Shown: positions 51,450 to 59,752, counted from the stretch's first letter. The stretch: DNA of 64,000 bases from Halovenus rubra (GCF_026586665.1 NZ_JAODIY010000013.1:62001-126000); one strand, 5' to 3'. Numbers and translations: made by a program. The notes: generated by a model not told the origin, from the letters alone.

Positions 51450-53564
51450 ATGAGCCACGAGGAACTACCCACGGAACAGCCAGCAGTGGTGACAGTGGGG
51501 TTACCGTACGCGAACGGTGACCTTCACGTTGGCCACCTGCTTGGGTATGTAACCGGGGATGTGTACGCTCGCGGACTCCGCCGCATCGGCCAACAGACCG
51601 CATTCGTCTGCGGGTCCGACATGCATGGGACGCCTATCGCAGTCAATGCCGCAAAACAAGGGCGTAACCCCGAGGAGTTGGCACTCGAATACCACGAGCA
51701 ATACGAGGAGACATTCCCCGAGTTCAACGTCGAATTTGACCACTACGGACACACGCACGACGAAACAAACACGGAGACAACACAGGAGTTTGTCCAGACG
51801 TGGTTGGACGAGGAGTACATCGTCGAGAAAGAAATCGAGGTCGCGTGGGATGCGGAAGCAGACGAGGCGCTGCCAGACCGATTCGTCGAGGGAACCTGCC
51901 CACACTGCGGGGAGAAAGCCCGCGGCGACGAGTGTGATGAAGGCTGTCAGCGACATCTCGAACCGGGCGAAATCGAGGACCCAGTGAGTGTCAGAACTGG
52001 CAACCCGGCAGAGTACCGGAAACAGCCACACAAATTCCTCCGTCTTTCTGATTTCCAAGAGTATCTGCAGGAGTTCATCGACCGACTCGAAGGAACAGAG
52101 AAAGCCAGCAACCAGCCCCGCGAGTGGATTGAAGGCGAGTTACAGGACCTCTGTATCACGCGAGATATGGACTGGGGGGTTGATTATCCCGGTGACGACC
52201 GCGAGGATCTCGTGCTTTATGTCTGGGTTGACGCCCCTATCGAGTACGTCTCTGCAACCAAACAGTACTCCGAACAGGTCGGAACAGATGTCTTCGACTG
52301 GGAGGAGGTCTGGAAACTCGACGGCGAGACACACCCAGATACCGAGTGGGACGTGGAATGGAGCGACGACAACGGTGAGATTATCCACGTCATCGGAACA
52401 GACATTATCCAGCACCACTGCGTCTACTGGCCAGCGATGCTCCGCGGTGCGGGGTACAACGAACCGCGGTCAGTCATCGCAACAGGATTCGTCGGCATCG
52501 ACGGCAAGTCGCTATCGACCTCGCGAAACCGAGCTATCTGGGCGAAAGAGTACCTCGATACTGGCTTCCACCCGGACCTGCTGCGGTACTATCTCACCAC
52601 GGGGTCGGGCGTCGAGTCGGACATCGACTTTTCGTGGGACCGCTTTGCCGAACGGGTCAACGGCGAACTCGTCGGCAATCTGGGCAACTTCTGTTACCGT
52701 GGGCTGCTCTTTGCCAACCGCAACTACGACGGAACCCCAGATGTCGACCCCAGCACAGAGGTCCAAGAACGCATCGAGGACGCAATCGAGACCTTCCAGA
52801 CGGCTGTTAATGAGTCTGATGTGCGGACGGTCGGCGAAGTTGCCATCGATCTTGCGGACTTTGGCAATGAATACATCCAGCGCAACGAGCCATGGAACCT
52901 CATCAGCGATGACCCCGAGGCGGCAGCTGTTGTTATCCGTGACTGTGTCCAGTTGACCAAGGCCTGTGCCGTTCTCATGCAGCCGATTATGCCAGAGAAG
53001 GCGTCTGCTCTCTGGGACCAGCTCGGTGAAGATGGCGACGTCACAGCAGTTGGGCTAGAGGAAGCGCTCGCGACACCATCCGACGAGTTCGGTGACCCGA
53101 GCGAACTGTTCAACCAAGTCGAAGACGAGACAATCGAAGACCTGAATCAGCAGCTTCGTGAACGTATCGAGAAGACGAGCAAAGATGAGGACGACGACTC
53201 TGACGACGAGGAAACACAGATGACTGAGATTGACCCCATCGAGGACGACCGTATCAGCTTCGAACAGTTCAAAGGAATCGATATGCGCGTCGGTGAGATT
53301 GTCGACGCAGAGCCAATCGAGGACGCCGACGAACTCGTCAGGCTCGAAGTCGATATCGGCGTCGAAACACGGCAGGTTGTTGCCGGTCTTAAACAGCTCC
53401 ACGATGTTGAAACATTGCCCGAGACACGTGTCGTTTTGCTCGCAAACATGGAGCAAGCTGAACTCTTTGGCTTCGAATCCAACGGAATGGTCCTCGCAGC
53501 AGGCGACGAGGCCGACCTGCTGACAACCCACGAGGACGCCCCGCTTGGCACACGCATTCGGTAG
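51450..53564 (+). CDS. metG: Methionine-tRNA ligase with C-terminal tRNA-binding domain
   Basis: A 704-residue class I synthetase. GLPYANGDLHVGHLLGYVTGD contains the HIGH motif (HVGH), GKSLSTSRN is the KMSKS equivalent, and the zinc-binding insert is CPHCGEKARGDECDEGC. The anticodon-binding helical domain spans about 395-560. After an acidic linker (about 570-595) the C-terminus (about 600-704) is an OB-fold tRNA-binding domain of the Trbp111/EMAP type: FEQFKGIDMRVGEIVDAEPI and RQVVAGLKQL, with LANMEQAELFG. The ATG at 51450 is the family start. Confidence 0.97.
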   Translation: MSHEELPTEQPAVVTVGLPYANGDLHVGHLLGYVTGDVYARGLRRIGQQTAFVCGSDMHGTPIAVNAAKQGRNPEELALEYHEQYEETFPEFNVEFDHYGHTHDETNTETTQEFVQTWLDEEYIVEKEIEVAWDAEADEALPDRFVEGTCPHCGEKARGDECDEGCQRHLEPGEIEDPVSVRTGNPAEYRKQPHKFLRLSDFQEYLQEFIDRLEGTEKASNQPREWIEGELQDLCITRDMDWGVDYPGDDREDLVLYVWVDAPIEYVSATKQYSEQVGTDVFDWEEVWKLDGETHPDTEWDVEWSDDNGEIIHVIGTDIIQHHCVYWPAMLRGAGYNEPRSVIATGFVGIDGKSLSTSRNRAIWAKEYLDTGFHPDLLRYYLTTGSGVESDIDFSWDRFAERVNGELVGNLGNFCYRGLLFANRNYDGTPDVDPSTEVQERIEDAIETFQTAVNESDVRTVGEVAIDLADFGNEYIQRNEPWNLISDDPEAAAVVIRDCVQLTKACAVLMQPIMPEKASALWDQLGEDGDVTAVGLEEALATPSDEFGDPSELFNQVEDETIEDLNQQLRERIEKTSKDEDDDSDDEETQMTEIDPIEDDRISFEQFKGIDMRVGEIVDAEPIEDADELVRLEVDIGVETRQVVAGLKQLHDVETLPETRVVLLANMEQAELFGFESNGMVLAAGDEADLLTTHEDAPLGTRIR

Positions 53565-53602
53565 CGTTGCGGTTTTGTCCCCTGAGGGATTATCTGGACC
53601 CG

Positions 53603-53908
53603 ATGGGAACCGGTAGTGACGAGCCAGATACGCCAGGGAACGGAGAACGGTCCGATGATGACGGTCCACCACAGTCTGCCTCCGGAACGCTGGCAGAAGA
53701 TGAACAGGAAGACGAGTGGCGGTTTTCGCTCGACGACTTGCCAGCGACCGACACCGAAAACGGCAAGCCAAATAGCAACGTCGCCGGGACATTAGAGACA
53801 CACCAGCCACTCGAACCGGGCAGTATCGACCGCGAGAATGCGTTCTTTGTCGTCGTTGGCATACTCCTGATTCTCGGACTAGTCGTCGGCGCGCTGTTGG
53901 GCTTGTAA
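53603..53908 (+). CDS. Small acidic membrane protein downstream of metG
   Basis: A 101-residue protein with a long acidic N-terminus (residues 1-70, with the block DEWRFSLDDLPATD) and one C-terminal membrane helix (about 80-101; FFVVVGILLILGLVVGALLGL is the last stretch). It resembles a small haloarchaeal family (DUF7312-like). ATG at 53603 is one choice; a start at 53567 is possible but would lie two bases after the metG stop. Likely co-transcribed with metG. Function unknown. Confidence 0.7.
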   Translation: MGTGSDEPDTPGNGERSDDDGPPQSASGTLAEDEQEDEWRFSLDDLPATDTENGKPNSNVAGTLETHQPLEPGSIDRENAFFVVVGILLILGLVVGALLGL

Positions 53909-53910
53909 TT

Positions 53911-54825
53911 TCAGAGAATTCGTTTGCCAAGCGCGCTCGCAGCGAGTTCACAGGCGAGTTCTGCGGTGCGGTTTTGCCTGTCGAGAATCGGGTTCACTTC
54001 AACCATATCGAGCGCACAGAGAATCTCTGCGGCCTCTCTGTAAACCAGTTCCAGAGCAGCGTGGCCTTCACGGTAAGAAATCCCACCCCGGACGGGTGTT
54101 CCGACACCCGGAGCTTCATCTGGGTCAAGAAAGTCCATGTCGAAGCTGACATACAACTGGTCGATATCATCGAGCACCGCATCGAGTGCGTTCTGTGTTA
54201 CTGTTGTAATACCGTGCTCGTCGATATCTGACATCGAGTACGCGTGAATTGCACTGTCTTGGATGTACTTCTGTTCACCTTCGTCGACGCTTCGGAGGCC
54301 GACCATCGCCACGTTCGAAGGGTCGACGTTGGGGCAGTGCGCCCACTCTTTGCCGTCGAACGGGCCACGGCCGAGAATTGCTCCGAGTGGCATCCCGTGG
54401 ATGTTGCCACTTGGCGTGGTCTCAGGCGTGTTGAGGTCAGCGTGTGCGTCGAACCAGATAATACCTGTCGACTGGTCACGAGTACTCCCGTTGGCTGTTC
54501 CAATTGCAATAGAGTGGTCGCCACCGAGTACCAGCGGGAACCGTCCGGCCTCGTGGGCTTTTCTCACACGTTCGGCAACGCGTTTACAGACTGTCCGGGT
54601 TTCGTCGAGGTACTTTGCTTTCCCACCGAGAGTGTCCCCAGCATCAGGGTCACCCGATTCGGGCCGTGGCACTGTGACATCGCCACTATCGGCTGTCGCT
54701 TGGTCGATTGCGTCAAGTTCATCGCTGAGTCCCCCGTATCGAATAGCTGACGGTCCCATATCTACACCCCGTCTATCAGCTCCGAGGTCCATCGGGACCC
54801 CAAGAATTTCAACTGTCCTGTCCAT
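53911..54825 (-). CDS. rocF: Arginase
   Basis: A 304-residue ureohydrolase. The binuclear manganese site is spread over GGDHSIAIG, IIWFDAHADLNTP and YVSFDMDFLDPDEAPG; GVPMDLGADRRGVDMGPSAI at the N-terminus is a mark of arginase rather than agmatinase. It hydrolyses arginine to ornithine and urea. The end of the gene faces the previous gene with 2 bases between stops. On the other side it is divergent from a DNA-binding regulator whose dyad lies between the two genes. Agmatinase remains a minor alternative. Confidence 0.92.
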   Translation of the reverse strand: MDRTVEILGVPMDLGADRRGVDMGPSAIRYGGLSDELDAIDQATADSGDVTVPRPESGDPDAGDTLGGKAKYLDETRTVCKRVAERVRKAHEAGRFPLVLGGDHSIAIGTANGSTRDQSTGIIWFDAHADLNTPETTPSGNIHGMPLGAILGRGPFDGKEWAHCPNVDPSNVAMVGLRSVDEGEQKYIQDSAIHAYSMSDIDEHGITTVTQNALDAVLDDIDQLYVSFDMDFLDPDEAPGVGTPVRGGISYREGHAALELVYREAAEILCALDMVEVNPILDRQNRTAELACELAASALGKRIL

Positions 54826-54901
54826 ACTGGCGACTGACGCGGAACCAAAAAAAGGGATTCGCTTGACCGTCGAGACAGCAAACTACTGCTGTAGAGTGAT
54901 G

Positions 54902-54922
54902 GGCGGTTTTTATCAGACCGCC
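54902..54922. promoter_or_regulatory. Dyad between arginase and regulator genes
   Basis: GGCGGT (54902-54907), 9-base spacer, ACCGCC (54917-54922). It ends four bases before GTTTAAGG (54926-54933), the likely TATA box of the regulator gene (28 bases before its ATG at 54956). Its place suggests an autoregulatory operator, or a site for joint control of the divergent arginase gene. The spacer contains a second AT-rich TTTTATC. Confidence 0.4.
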
Positions 54923-54955
54923 GGGTTTAAGGACGAAACTGACGAATTTTTCAGC

Positions 54956-55489
54956 ATGTCATCTATCGAGTTGACGTCCAGTCAGCAAACGATTCTGCAG
55001 GAACTCGTTAACCTCTATAGGGAAGCCGAGCAAGCTGTGAAGGGGGAAGAAATCGCCGAGCAGGTTGACCGCAACGCTGGAACCGTTCGCAACCAGATGC
55101 AGAGCCTAAAGGCGCTCCAACTTGTCGAAGGCGTACCTGGGCCAAAAGGCGGGTATAAGCCAACATCGACGGCATACAAAGCCCTCGATATCCAGGATAT
55201 GGACCAAGCAGCAGATGTACCGCTGGCTCATAATGGAGAGCAAGTCGAGAAAGCAAACGTCGCGGAGATAGACCTGACGAGCGTCCACCACCCCGAGAAA
55301 TGCCGTGCCAACATTACGCTTCAGGGCTCACTCACCGACTTCAGTGAAGGTGATGACGTGACAGTCGGGCCAACACCACTGTCCCAACTCCAAATTGTCG
55401 GCAAGGTCGACGGTATCGACGATACCGACAACGCACTTGTGTTGACAATCGAGGATATGGAAGCACCAATCGGAGCGACAAAAAAGTAA
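54956..55489 (+). CDS. Rrf2/winged-helix transcription regulator
   Basis: A 177-residue DNA-binding protein of a haloarchaeal Rrf2-like family. The winged helix covers about residues 5-75: ELTSSQQTILQELVNLYREAE, VKGEEIAEQVDRNAGTVRN and VEGVPGPKGGYKPTSTAY. No Cys cluster for an Fe-S site is seen in this region. The second half (about 85-177) is a beta-rich domain with an acidic surface, probably for ligand binding or dimerisation, ending GIDDTDNALVLTIEDME. The ATG at 54956 fits; the frame is open upstream to 54263 but that part runs antisense to the arginase gene and is spurious. Confidence 0.85.
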   Translation: MSSIELTSSQQTILQELVNLYREAEQAVKGEEIAEQVDRNAGTVRNQMQSLKALQLVEGVPGPKGGYKPTSTAYKALDIQDMDQAADVPLAHNGEQVEKANVAEIDLTSVHHPEKCRANITLQGSLTDFSEGDDVTVGPTPLSQLQIVGKVDGIDDTDNALVLTIEDMEAPIGATKK

Positions 55490-55511
55490 CCACACCGTGC
55501 AGGCGACAGGC

Positions 55512-56405
55512 CTACAGGATGCGAAACTGCACAGTCCAAAACGCGTCCCACGCAGAGTTGAGTGCTTGCTCTGGCTTGCCAGTCGCGTCAACCGTTGCTG
55601 TCTTGTCGGCTAAATCTGCGACGGCTCCAAGAACTGACCGTTCGCCGACGATAAACAGCCGGTCTGTCTCTCGCTCGGCCAGTGCTGTCCGGCATCGGTC
55701 GAGATGATTCTCTATTTGCTCATCGCGGAGTCGTTCAAACCGCGCCTGTGAGAACCCACCTTTCGAGTGTTGACTCTTAAGCTCGCTATCGAACCCGTGA
55801 AACGCTGTCCGCTGGTCTTTTTCGTACGTCCCCATCGCGAACAGGTCAGAGCGGACAAGCGCGAGCGTGTAGCGGCCACGTGGCTGAAACCACTCGCGGT
55901 CGAAACGAAACTCTGTCCCCCACTCCGAAAACGGCTCCGGCGCAACTGGCGGTCGAAGACAGGCCGAGACAAGACCAGCGTCGTCCACGAACACAACGCA
56001 TGGACTCGCCCGTGAGACAAGTGCGGCACGGTCTCCCAACGCATCCTGCACTTTGGCAGGGAGGTTATGGCCGTCCTCGACGTACGCCGAGAGCGCGCCT
56101 TCAGGTTCCGTCTGGAACGACGAGAGTCGCGAGAGTACTTCGTCAAGACGGGAACCTGCAAGCGTGGTTTTCCGACGGATAGAGAGCGTTACCTCGTCAG
56201 ATTGGAGGCGGTCAACCTGATCTTCGAGCTGTGTGACTCGGTCTTCAAGCGCGTTGACCTGACGCTGTGCCTCCTGTTTCTCTGTGGCTGCCTCTGTGCG
56301 CCGTCGTTGTTCGGCCGAGAGTTGCTGTTCGAGCGAGTCGCGCTCAGCCTCAAGGTTCTCGATACGCTCTTTGAGTTTTGTCCGACCCAGCAGGTCGTCG
56401 AGCAT
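55512..56405 (-). CDS. Vms1/Ankzf1-like release factor (VLRF1 domain)
   Basis: A 297-residue protein. A coiled coil (residues 10-72) is followed by an eRF1-like domain of the VLRF1 type. HSKGGFSQARFERLRDEQI (residues 213-231) resembles the loop of eukaryotic Vms1/ANKZF1, in which a Gly-x-x-Gln motif cuts the ester bond of peptidyl-tRNA; here it is GGFSQ with Q220. Eukaryotic Vms1 frees stalled chains on 60S subunits. The archaeal role is not known to me, but ribosome rescue is the natural hypothesis. The start ATG at 56405 gives a full-length protein; the 18 codons above it do not look like part of it. Confidence 0.85.
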   Translation of the reverse strand: MLDDLLGRTKLKERIENLEAERDSLEQQLSAEQRRRTEAATEKQEAQRQVNALEDRVTQLEDQVDRLQSDEVTLSIRRKTTLAGSRLDEVLSRLSSFQTEPEGALSAYVEDGHNLPAKVQDALGDRAALVSRASPCVVFVDDAGLVSACLRPPVAPEPFSEWGTEFRFDREWFQPRGRYTLALVRSDLFAMGTYEKDQRTAFHGFDSELKSQHSKGGFSQARFERLRDEQIENHLDRCRTALAERETDRLFIVGERSVLGAVADLADKTATVDATGKPEQALNSAWDAFWTVQFRIL

Positions 56406-56459
56406 CACCTCACACGGCAACGCCCGTGCGTAAAAAGGCCGCGACATCTTGAGCGTCAA

Positions 56460-56834
56460 CTACTGATACGCTCCACCCTCGGACTGCTGGTCGTGCCCGA
56501 CAGTCGCCATGCCAAGTAGCCGGGACGCGTGCTCGGCCTTTGCCAACAACACTTCGCTCCACGTCGGTGGGTTCTTGACCGTCTGCCTGTCCAGCAGGCC
56601 CTCTGGCACAGCGAGTGTATCTGCGGGCACCCCGTCGCTGCCTTCTACGGCAAAGTGTGTCGAACCAATTTTCATCACAAGGGGCACATCGAGTCGTGCA
56701 ATTCCCTCATCGTCAGCATAAAGCTGTTCGTTTACGTGTTCGTGTTGCTCACGGCACATTTTCGCTGTCTCATCGCTACTCGGCTCGACGTACAAACGGC
56801 CCAAGTAATAGCCGCTTGAAAACTGTTCAAACAT
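56460..56834 (-). CDS. Haloarchaeal DUF5802-like protein
   Basis: A 124-residue soluble protein with FEQFSSGYYLGRLYVEPSSD at the N-terminus and a beta-rich central part (VPLVMKIGSTHFAVEGSDGV) followed by LAVPEGLLDRQ and WSEVLLAKAEHASRLLG. I recognise it as the DUF5802 family, restricted to haloarchaea, function unknown. Its TATA box (TTTTATATA on the coding strand, 56861-56869) lies about 30 bases before the ATG, so the message should be leaderless. The Vms1-like gene follows 54 bases downstream on the same strand and might be co-transcribed. Confidence 0.82.
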   Translation of the reverse strand: MFEQFSSGYYLGRLYVEPSSDETAKMCREQHEHVNEQLYADDEGIARLDVPLVMKIGSTHFAVEGSDGVPADTLAVPEGLLDRQTVKNPPTWSEVLLAKAEHASRLLGMATVGHDQQSEGGAYQ

Positions 56835-56860
56835 GCGGTACGGTCACACATAACATGCGC

Positions 56861-56869
56861 GTATATAAA
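56861..56869 (-). promoter_or_regulatory. TATA box of the DUF5802-like gene
   Basis: TATATAAAA on the plus strand (56862-56870) reads TTTTATATA on the coding strand and lies about 30 bases upstream of the start at 56834. It is one of the best TATA matches in the window and predicts a leaderless transcript. Confidence 0.55.
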
Positions 56870-56978
56870 AGATGTTTGCCGAACATTTATTACGAAGTTA
56901 TATCAGGGCCTCCCGTCGGGTGGATTTGTAGCGAGTCCGCGACACACCAATGTATAAAAGCACGTGTTTTGAGACAGG

Positions 56979-57194
56979 TTAGTTTTCGGTCGTATCGACT
57001 CCTGCTGCCTCGTTTATCGGGCATTTTTGTGTTGTTCCAGTAAATAGCATAATGAGCCCAAATAGGACAGCCACCCCACCAACTGCGAGCCCGACTTCCA
57101 GTACATCACCGACAATCGCTGCCCCCGCTGTCAGGCCGAGTACTCCAAGCACGATACGTCCCGTTCGGTCGATTCCACCGACATTCTTTTTCAT
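56979..57194 (-). CDS. DUF2892 / YgaP-like membrane protein
   Basis: A 71-residue protein: MKKNVGGIDRTGRIVLGVLG, two hydrophobic segments (about 13-33 and 37-56) and a short tail with TQKCPINEAAGVDT. The N-terminal NVGGIDRTGRI motif and the closing CPxN are the hallmarks of the DUF2892 family, found next to rhodanese modules and as small stand-alone membrane proteins. Its role is not established. The ATG at 57194 was chosen over a start five codons upstream. It is divergent from the ArsR-like regulator gene. Confidence 0.87.
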   Translation of the reverse strand: MKKNVGGIDRTGRIVLGVLGLTAGAAIVGDVLEVGLAVGGVAVLFGLIMLFTGTTQKCPINEAAGVDTTEN

Positions 57195-57320
57195 CAGTGC
57201 ATAATACATTATTAATGATTATAAACTTTCCTCGAAAAGAGAGAAACGGGTGTTTCATGCCCATTGCTGTCCGGCAGTACAGCCACAGGTTTTTATTGAG
57301 GACTGCCGTATCACCGACAG

Positions 57321-58208
57321 ATGGACTCCGCGGAATTTCTCGATATACTTGGCAACGAAAATCGCCGCCGTATTCTACAGTTGCTGGCCAGAAAGCCGTG
57401 TTATGTGACAGAAATAAGTGAGTTCCTCGGCGTGAGTCCGAAAGCCGTTATTGACCACCTTCAGAAGCTCGAAGAAGCGGGATTAGTTCACAGCCGAACA
57501 GACGACAGACGACGAAAATACTTCTCTATCAACCGGCATGTCCGTCTTGAGGTAACGGTGTCGCCATACGAGTTTGGCACAAAGAGTGCCTACCCATCGA
57601 GTACACGACTTGACCTGACATCCTGTCGCCGTCTGAGTATCGACCTTGATGCAGAGATTCCGTCCAACGAGGCAGACGAAGACTGTCGATCAAAGCAGTC
57701 TGACAAGACACAGACACTCCGAGAAGCGATACAAGCGGCCACACAATCGGTCAACGGAAACAACGATGAGGAACAAAGCAATCAGCTTGCCGAGAGAGAG
57801 CAAAAACGCGACGCCGAAGAGTCTCGTCGGAATGCAACGAATGGCGGACAGCAGCTGGGATACGGAGCCGAGCCGGAGCGACTTCTCTCCGGGTCAAACC
57901 AGACAGTCGTCGAACTCGCGTTGCGACTCAATGACCTCAAACAACTGGAACGGGAACTCTCACTTGCTCAGCGCTGGACGCAAGGTCAGATAATGGAGTT
58001 GCGAGATGCGCTTGGTGAGGCTGTCGGAAATGGCGACCCACGCCTTATCTCAGAGCTGCTGTTGGCACTGGCAGACGGCCCGAAAGAGTCAGAAACGCTT
58101 GGTCGAAAACTCGATGCGCCGGTTTCCGTTGTCGAAGAAGTCTTGGAGGAGTTAACCACCGATGGGGTCGTATACAGAGACGGTCACGAGTGGCATCTGG
58201 ACACGTAA
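57321..58208 (+). CDS. ArsR-family regulator with two winged helices
   Basis: A 295-residue protein. The N-terminus (residues 1-75) is an ArsR-type winged helix: FLDILGNENRRRILQLLARK, EISEFLGVSPKAVIDHLQKL and RRKYFSINRHVRLEVTV. No metal-binding Cys pair of the ArsR type is evident. After a beta-like piece, residues about 110-190 are a polar, Gln/Asn/Glu-rich linker. Residues about 200-295 hold a coiled coil and a second, weaker winged helix (LADGPKESETLGRKLDAP, LEELTTDGVVYRDGHEWHL). A TTTTATTG box (57290-57297) lies about 28 bases before the ATG. Target genes are unknown; the divergent DUF2892 gene is a candidate. Confidence 0.87.
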   Translation: MDSAEFLDILGNENRRRILQLLARKPCYVTEISEFLGVSPKAVIDHLQKLEEAGLVHSRTDDRRRKYFSINRHVRLEVTVSPYEFGTKSAYPSSTRLDLTSCRRLSIDLDAEIPSNEADEDCRSKQSDKTQTLREAIQAATQSVNGNNDEEQSNQLAEREQKRDAEESRRNATNGGQQLGYGAEPERLLSGSNQTVVELALRLNDLKQLERELSLAQRWTQGQIMELRDALGEAVGNGDPRLISELLLALADGPKESETLGRKLDAPVSVVEEVLEELTTDGVVYRDGHEWHLDT

Positions 58209-58209
58209 C

Positions 58210-58692
58210 TCAGTTAATGTCGCGGGTCAGTCCACGACGGAAGTCACGACCAAAGTAGTGGCCCACAACAGCCGCGCCCGCACCACCAAGTAACCCAAGA
58301 CCGAGCAATACGGTTGACCCAAACGTAATCACCAGCAGGTTTCCAAGCAGTGCCGAGCCACCGCCGACTGCGCCCCCGGCAAGCAAGAGCTCAAGATATC
58401 GACTCTCGCTACTACCGGCACCGTACGCAAAGCCAGCGCCACCGAGGCCGAGCAGACTCCCAAGCAAGCCAAGAAACGGAATCAGACTGAACAGTGCCGA
58501 GAAGACGACGCTTAAAACCGTGGCAACGACGAGACCTCGACTAGAAAGTACCCGCCCAAGCGTGCGGCCATACAGTGAGCGAGCGAGTCCACCCGATGTA
58601 TTTTCTTCCGGTGGGCTGGATTCATCAATCCCAACGTCGACATCGACGTTCAAGTCGACATCGTCGGTTTTCTGCGTCTGGCGTTCACTCAT
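58210..58692 (-). CDS. Gly-rich membrane protein
   Basis: A 160-residue membrane protein. After an acidic N-terminus (QKTDDVDLNVDVDVGIDE) it has about four hydrophobic segments rich in Gly, Leu and Ala (FSALFSLIPFLGLLGSLLGL; YLELLLAGGAVGGGSALLG; VLLGLGLLGGAGAAVVGHYF), and a short basic tail. I do not recognise a family with known function. The ATG at 58692 (MSERQTQKTD) is preferred over the open frame extending to 59073, because that extension is antisense to the PDCD5 gene. It converges on the ArsR-like gene with one base between stops. Confidence 0.78.
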   Translation of the reverse strand: MSERQTQKTDDVDLNVDVDVGIDESSPPEENTSGGLARSLYGRTLGRVLSSRGLVVATVLSVVFSALFSLIPFLGLLGSLLGLGGAGFAYGAGSSESRYLELLLAGGAVGGGSALLGNLLVITFGSTVLLGLGLLGGAGAAVVGHYFGRDFRRGLTRDIN

Positions 58693-58739
58693 AAACAGGC
58701 CTAGGTCCTCGGATGGTTTTGTTCTTTGGCTCCGTTTCT

Positions 58740-58757
58740 GACCCAAGAATCTGGGTC
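58740..58757. promoter_or_regulatory. Perfect dyad upstream of the PDCD5 gene
   Basis: GACCCA (58740-58745), six-base spacer AGAATC, TGGGTC (58752-58757). It lies in the divergent region, 52 bases before the PDCD5 ATG and 48 bases from the start of the membrane protein gene, so it could be an operator for either side. It might also form a hairpin in an RNA leader. Confidence 0.35.
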
Positions 58758-58809
58758 GCTGGTTTGCCGGTTCGTAATCGTTTTCCCAATCACTTGCCAA
58801 TAGACATCT

Positions 58810-59157
58810 ATGAGCGGCGAACCTAGTGAAGACGAACTCGAACGAATTCGAGAGAAGAAAAAAGAACAGCTCAAAGAACAGTCTGGAGAACCAGACGAAG
58901 AAGCAATCGAGCAACAGCGTCAACAACAAGAGGCCCAGAAGAAAGCCATTCTGCGAAAGAACTTGACTGATGGCGCACGCAAGCGTCTTAATACCGTTAA
59001 GATGTCCAAGCCCCAAGTCGGTGAGCAGGTCGAACAGCAAGTTATTGCGCTGGCTCAAAGCGGTCGGGTTCAAGGGAAAATTGACGAAGAGAAAATGAAG
59101 GCTATTCTAAAAGAACTTACGCCTGACTCCAAGAGCTTCGATATCAAACGCCGATAG
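58810..59157 (+). CDS. PDCD5-family DNA-binding protein
   Basis: A 115-residue archaeal PDCD5 homologue. The N-terminal helix [19 protein letters not shown] is highly charged; the core ([40 protein letters not shown]) forms the three-helix bundle; the tail ends in SFDIKRR. Archaeal members bind DNA without known sequence preference; in eukaryotes PDCD5 assists chaperonin CCT. Length and composition are typical. It lies one base before a PP-loop ATPase gene and is surely co-transcribed with it. Confidence 0.92.
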   Translation: MSGEPSEDELERIREKKKEQLKEQSGEPDEEAIEQQRQQQEAQKKAILRKNLTDGARKRLNTVKMSKPQVGEQVEQQVIALAQSGRVQGKIDEEKMKAILKELTPDSKSFDIKRR

Positions 59158-59158
59158 A

Positions 59159-59752
59159 ATGGATGTCGGCGTCCTCTATAGCGGCGGAAAAGACTCGACA
59201 CTAGCTGCACTCCTACTGGAGCCGTTCGGTAACGTAACGCTGCTCTGTTGTACGTTCGGTGTGACCAACGATTACGAACACGCACAGGAGGCCGGCAGTA
59301 GTGTCGGGTTCGAAACACAGCGTGTCGACCTTGACAGTGGGGTGGCAACAGCGGCTGCCGAACAAATTGTTGACGACGGCTACCCGCGTAACGGGATTCA
59401 GACAATCCACGAACACGCAGTTGAACATGTTGCAGACCTAGCGTTCGATGCGGTTGCGGATGGCACTCGTCGAGACGACCGGGTGCCGACAATCTCGCGG
59501 CCACTCGCCCAGAGCGTCGAAGACAGATACGATGTGTCCTATCTCGCCCCACTCGCCGGCATTGGACGCAAGGCCATTGATTCGATGGTCGAAGCCAAGC
59601 TCCGGACTGAGACAGGTCCCTCACCGGAGATTCCAAAAGGCGATTACGAGGCTGAAGTTCGGACGCTTATTGCTGCGGAGTACAGCGACAACCGCGTCGA
59701 AGACTTGTTTCCCGAACATACCCAATCACGCGTCCGTGGCCGGCAAAAATAG
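59159..59752 (+). CDS. PP-loop (N-type) ATP pyrophosphatase
   Basis: A 197-residue adenine-nucleotide alpha hydrolase. The PP-loop is VGVLYSGGKDSTLAALLLEP; VTLLCCTFGV follows as the second strand. Two Cys (LLCC) sit near the site. RRDDRVPTISRPLAQSVED and LAPLAGIGRKAIDSMV are conserved in a haloarchaeal and methanogen family. The fold is that of tRNA thiolases, asparagine synthetase and diphthine-ammonia ligase; the specific reaction is unknown. The C-terminus is basic (HTQSRVRGRQK), compatible with RNA binding. Coupled with PDCD5 through a one-base gap. Confidence 0.85.
   Translation: MDVGVLYSGGKDSTLAALLLEPFGNVTLLCCTFGVTNDYEHAQEAGSSVGFETQRVDLDSGVATAAAEQIVDDGYPRNGIQTIHEHAVEHVADLAFDAVADGTRRDDRVPTISRPLAQSVEDRYDVSYLAPLAGIGRKAIDSMVEAKLRTETGPSPEIPKGDYEAEVRTLIAAEYSDNRVEDLFPEHTQSRVRGRQK

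Noticed and set aside
54263-54955. N-terminal extension of the Rrf2-like regulator by 231 codons
   Set aside because: The extension is antisense to the arginase gene; the family starts at 54956 and a TATA box lies just upstream.
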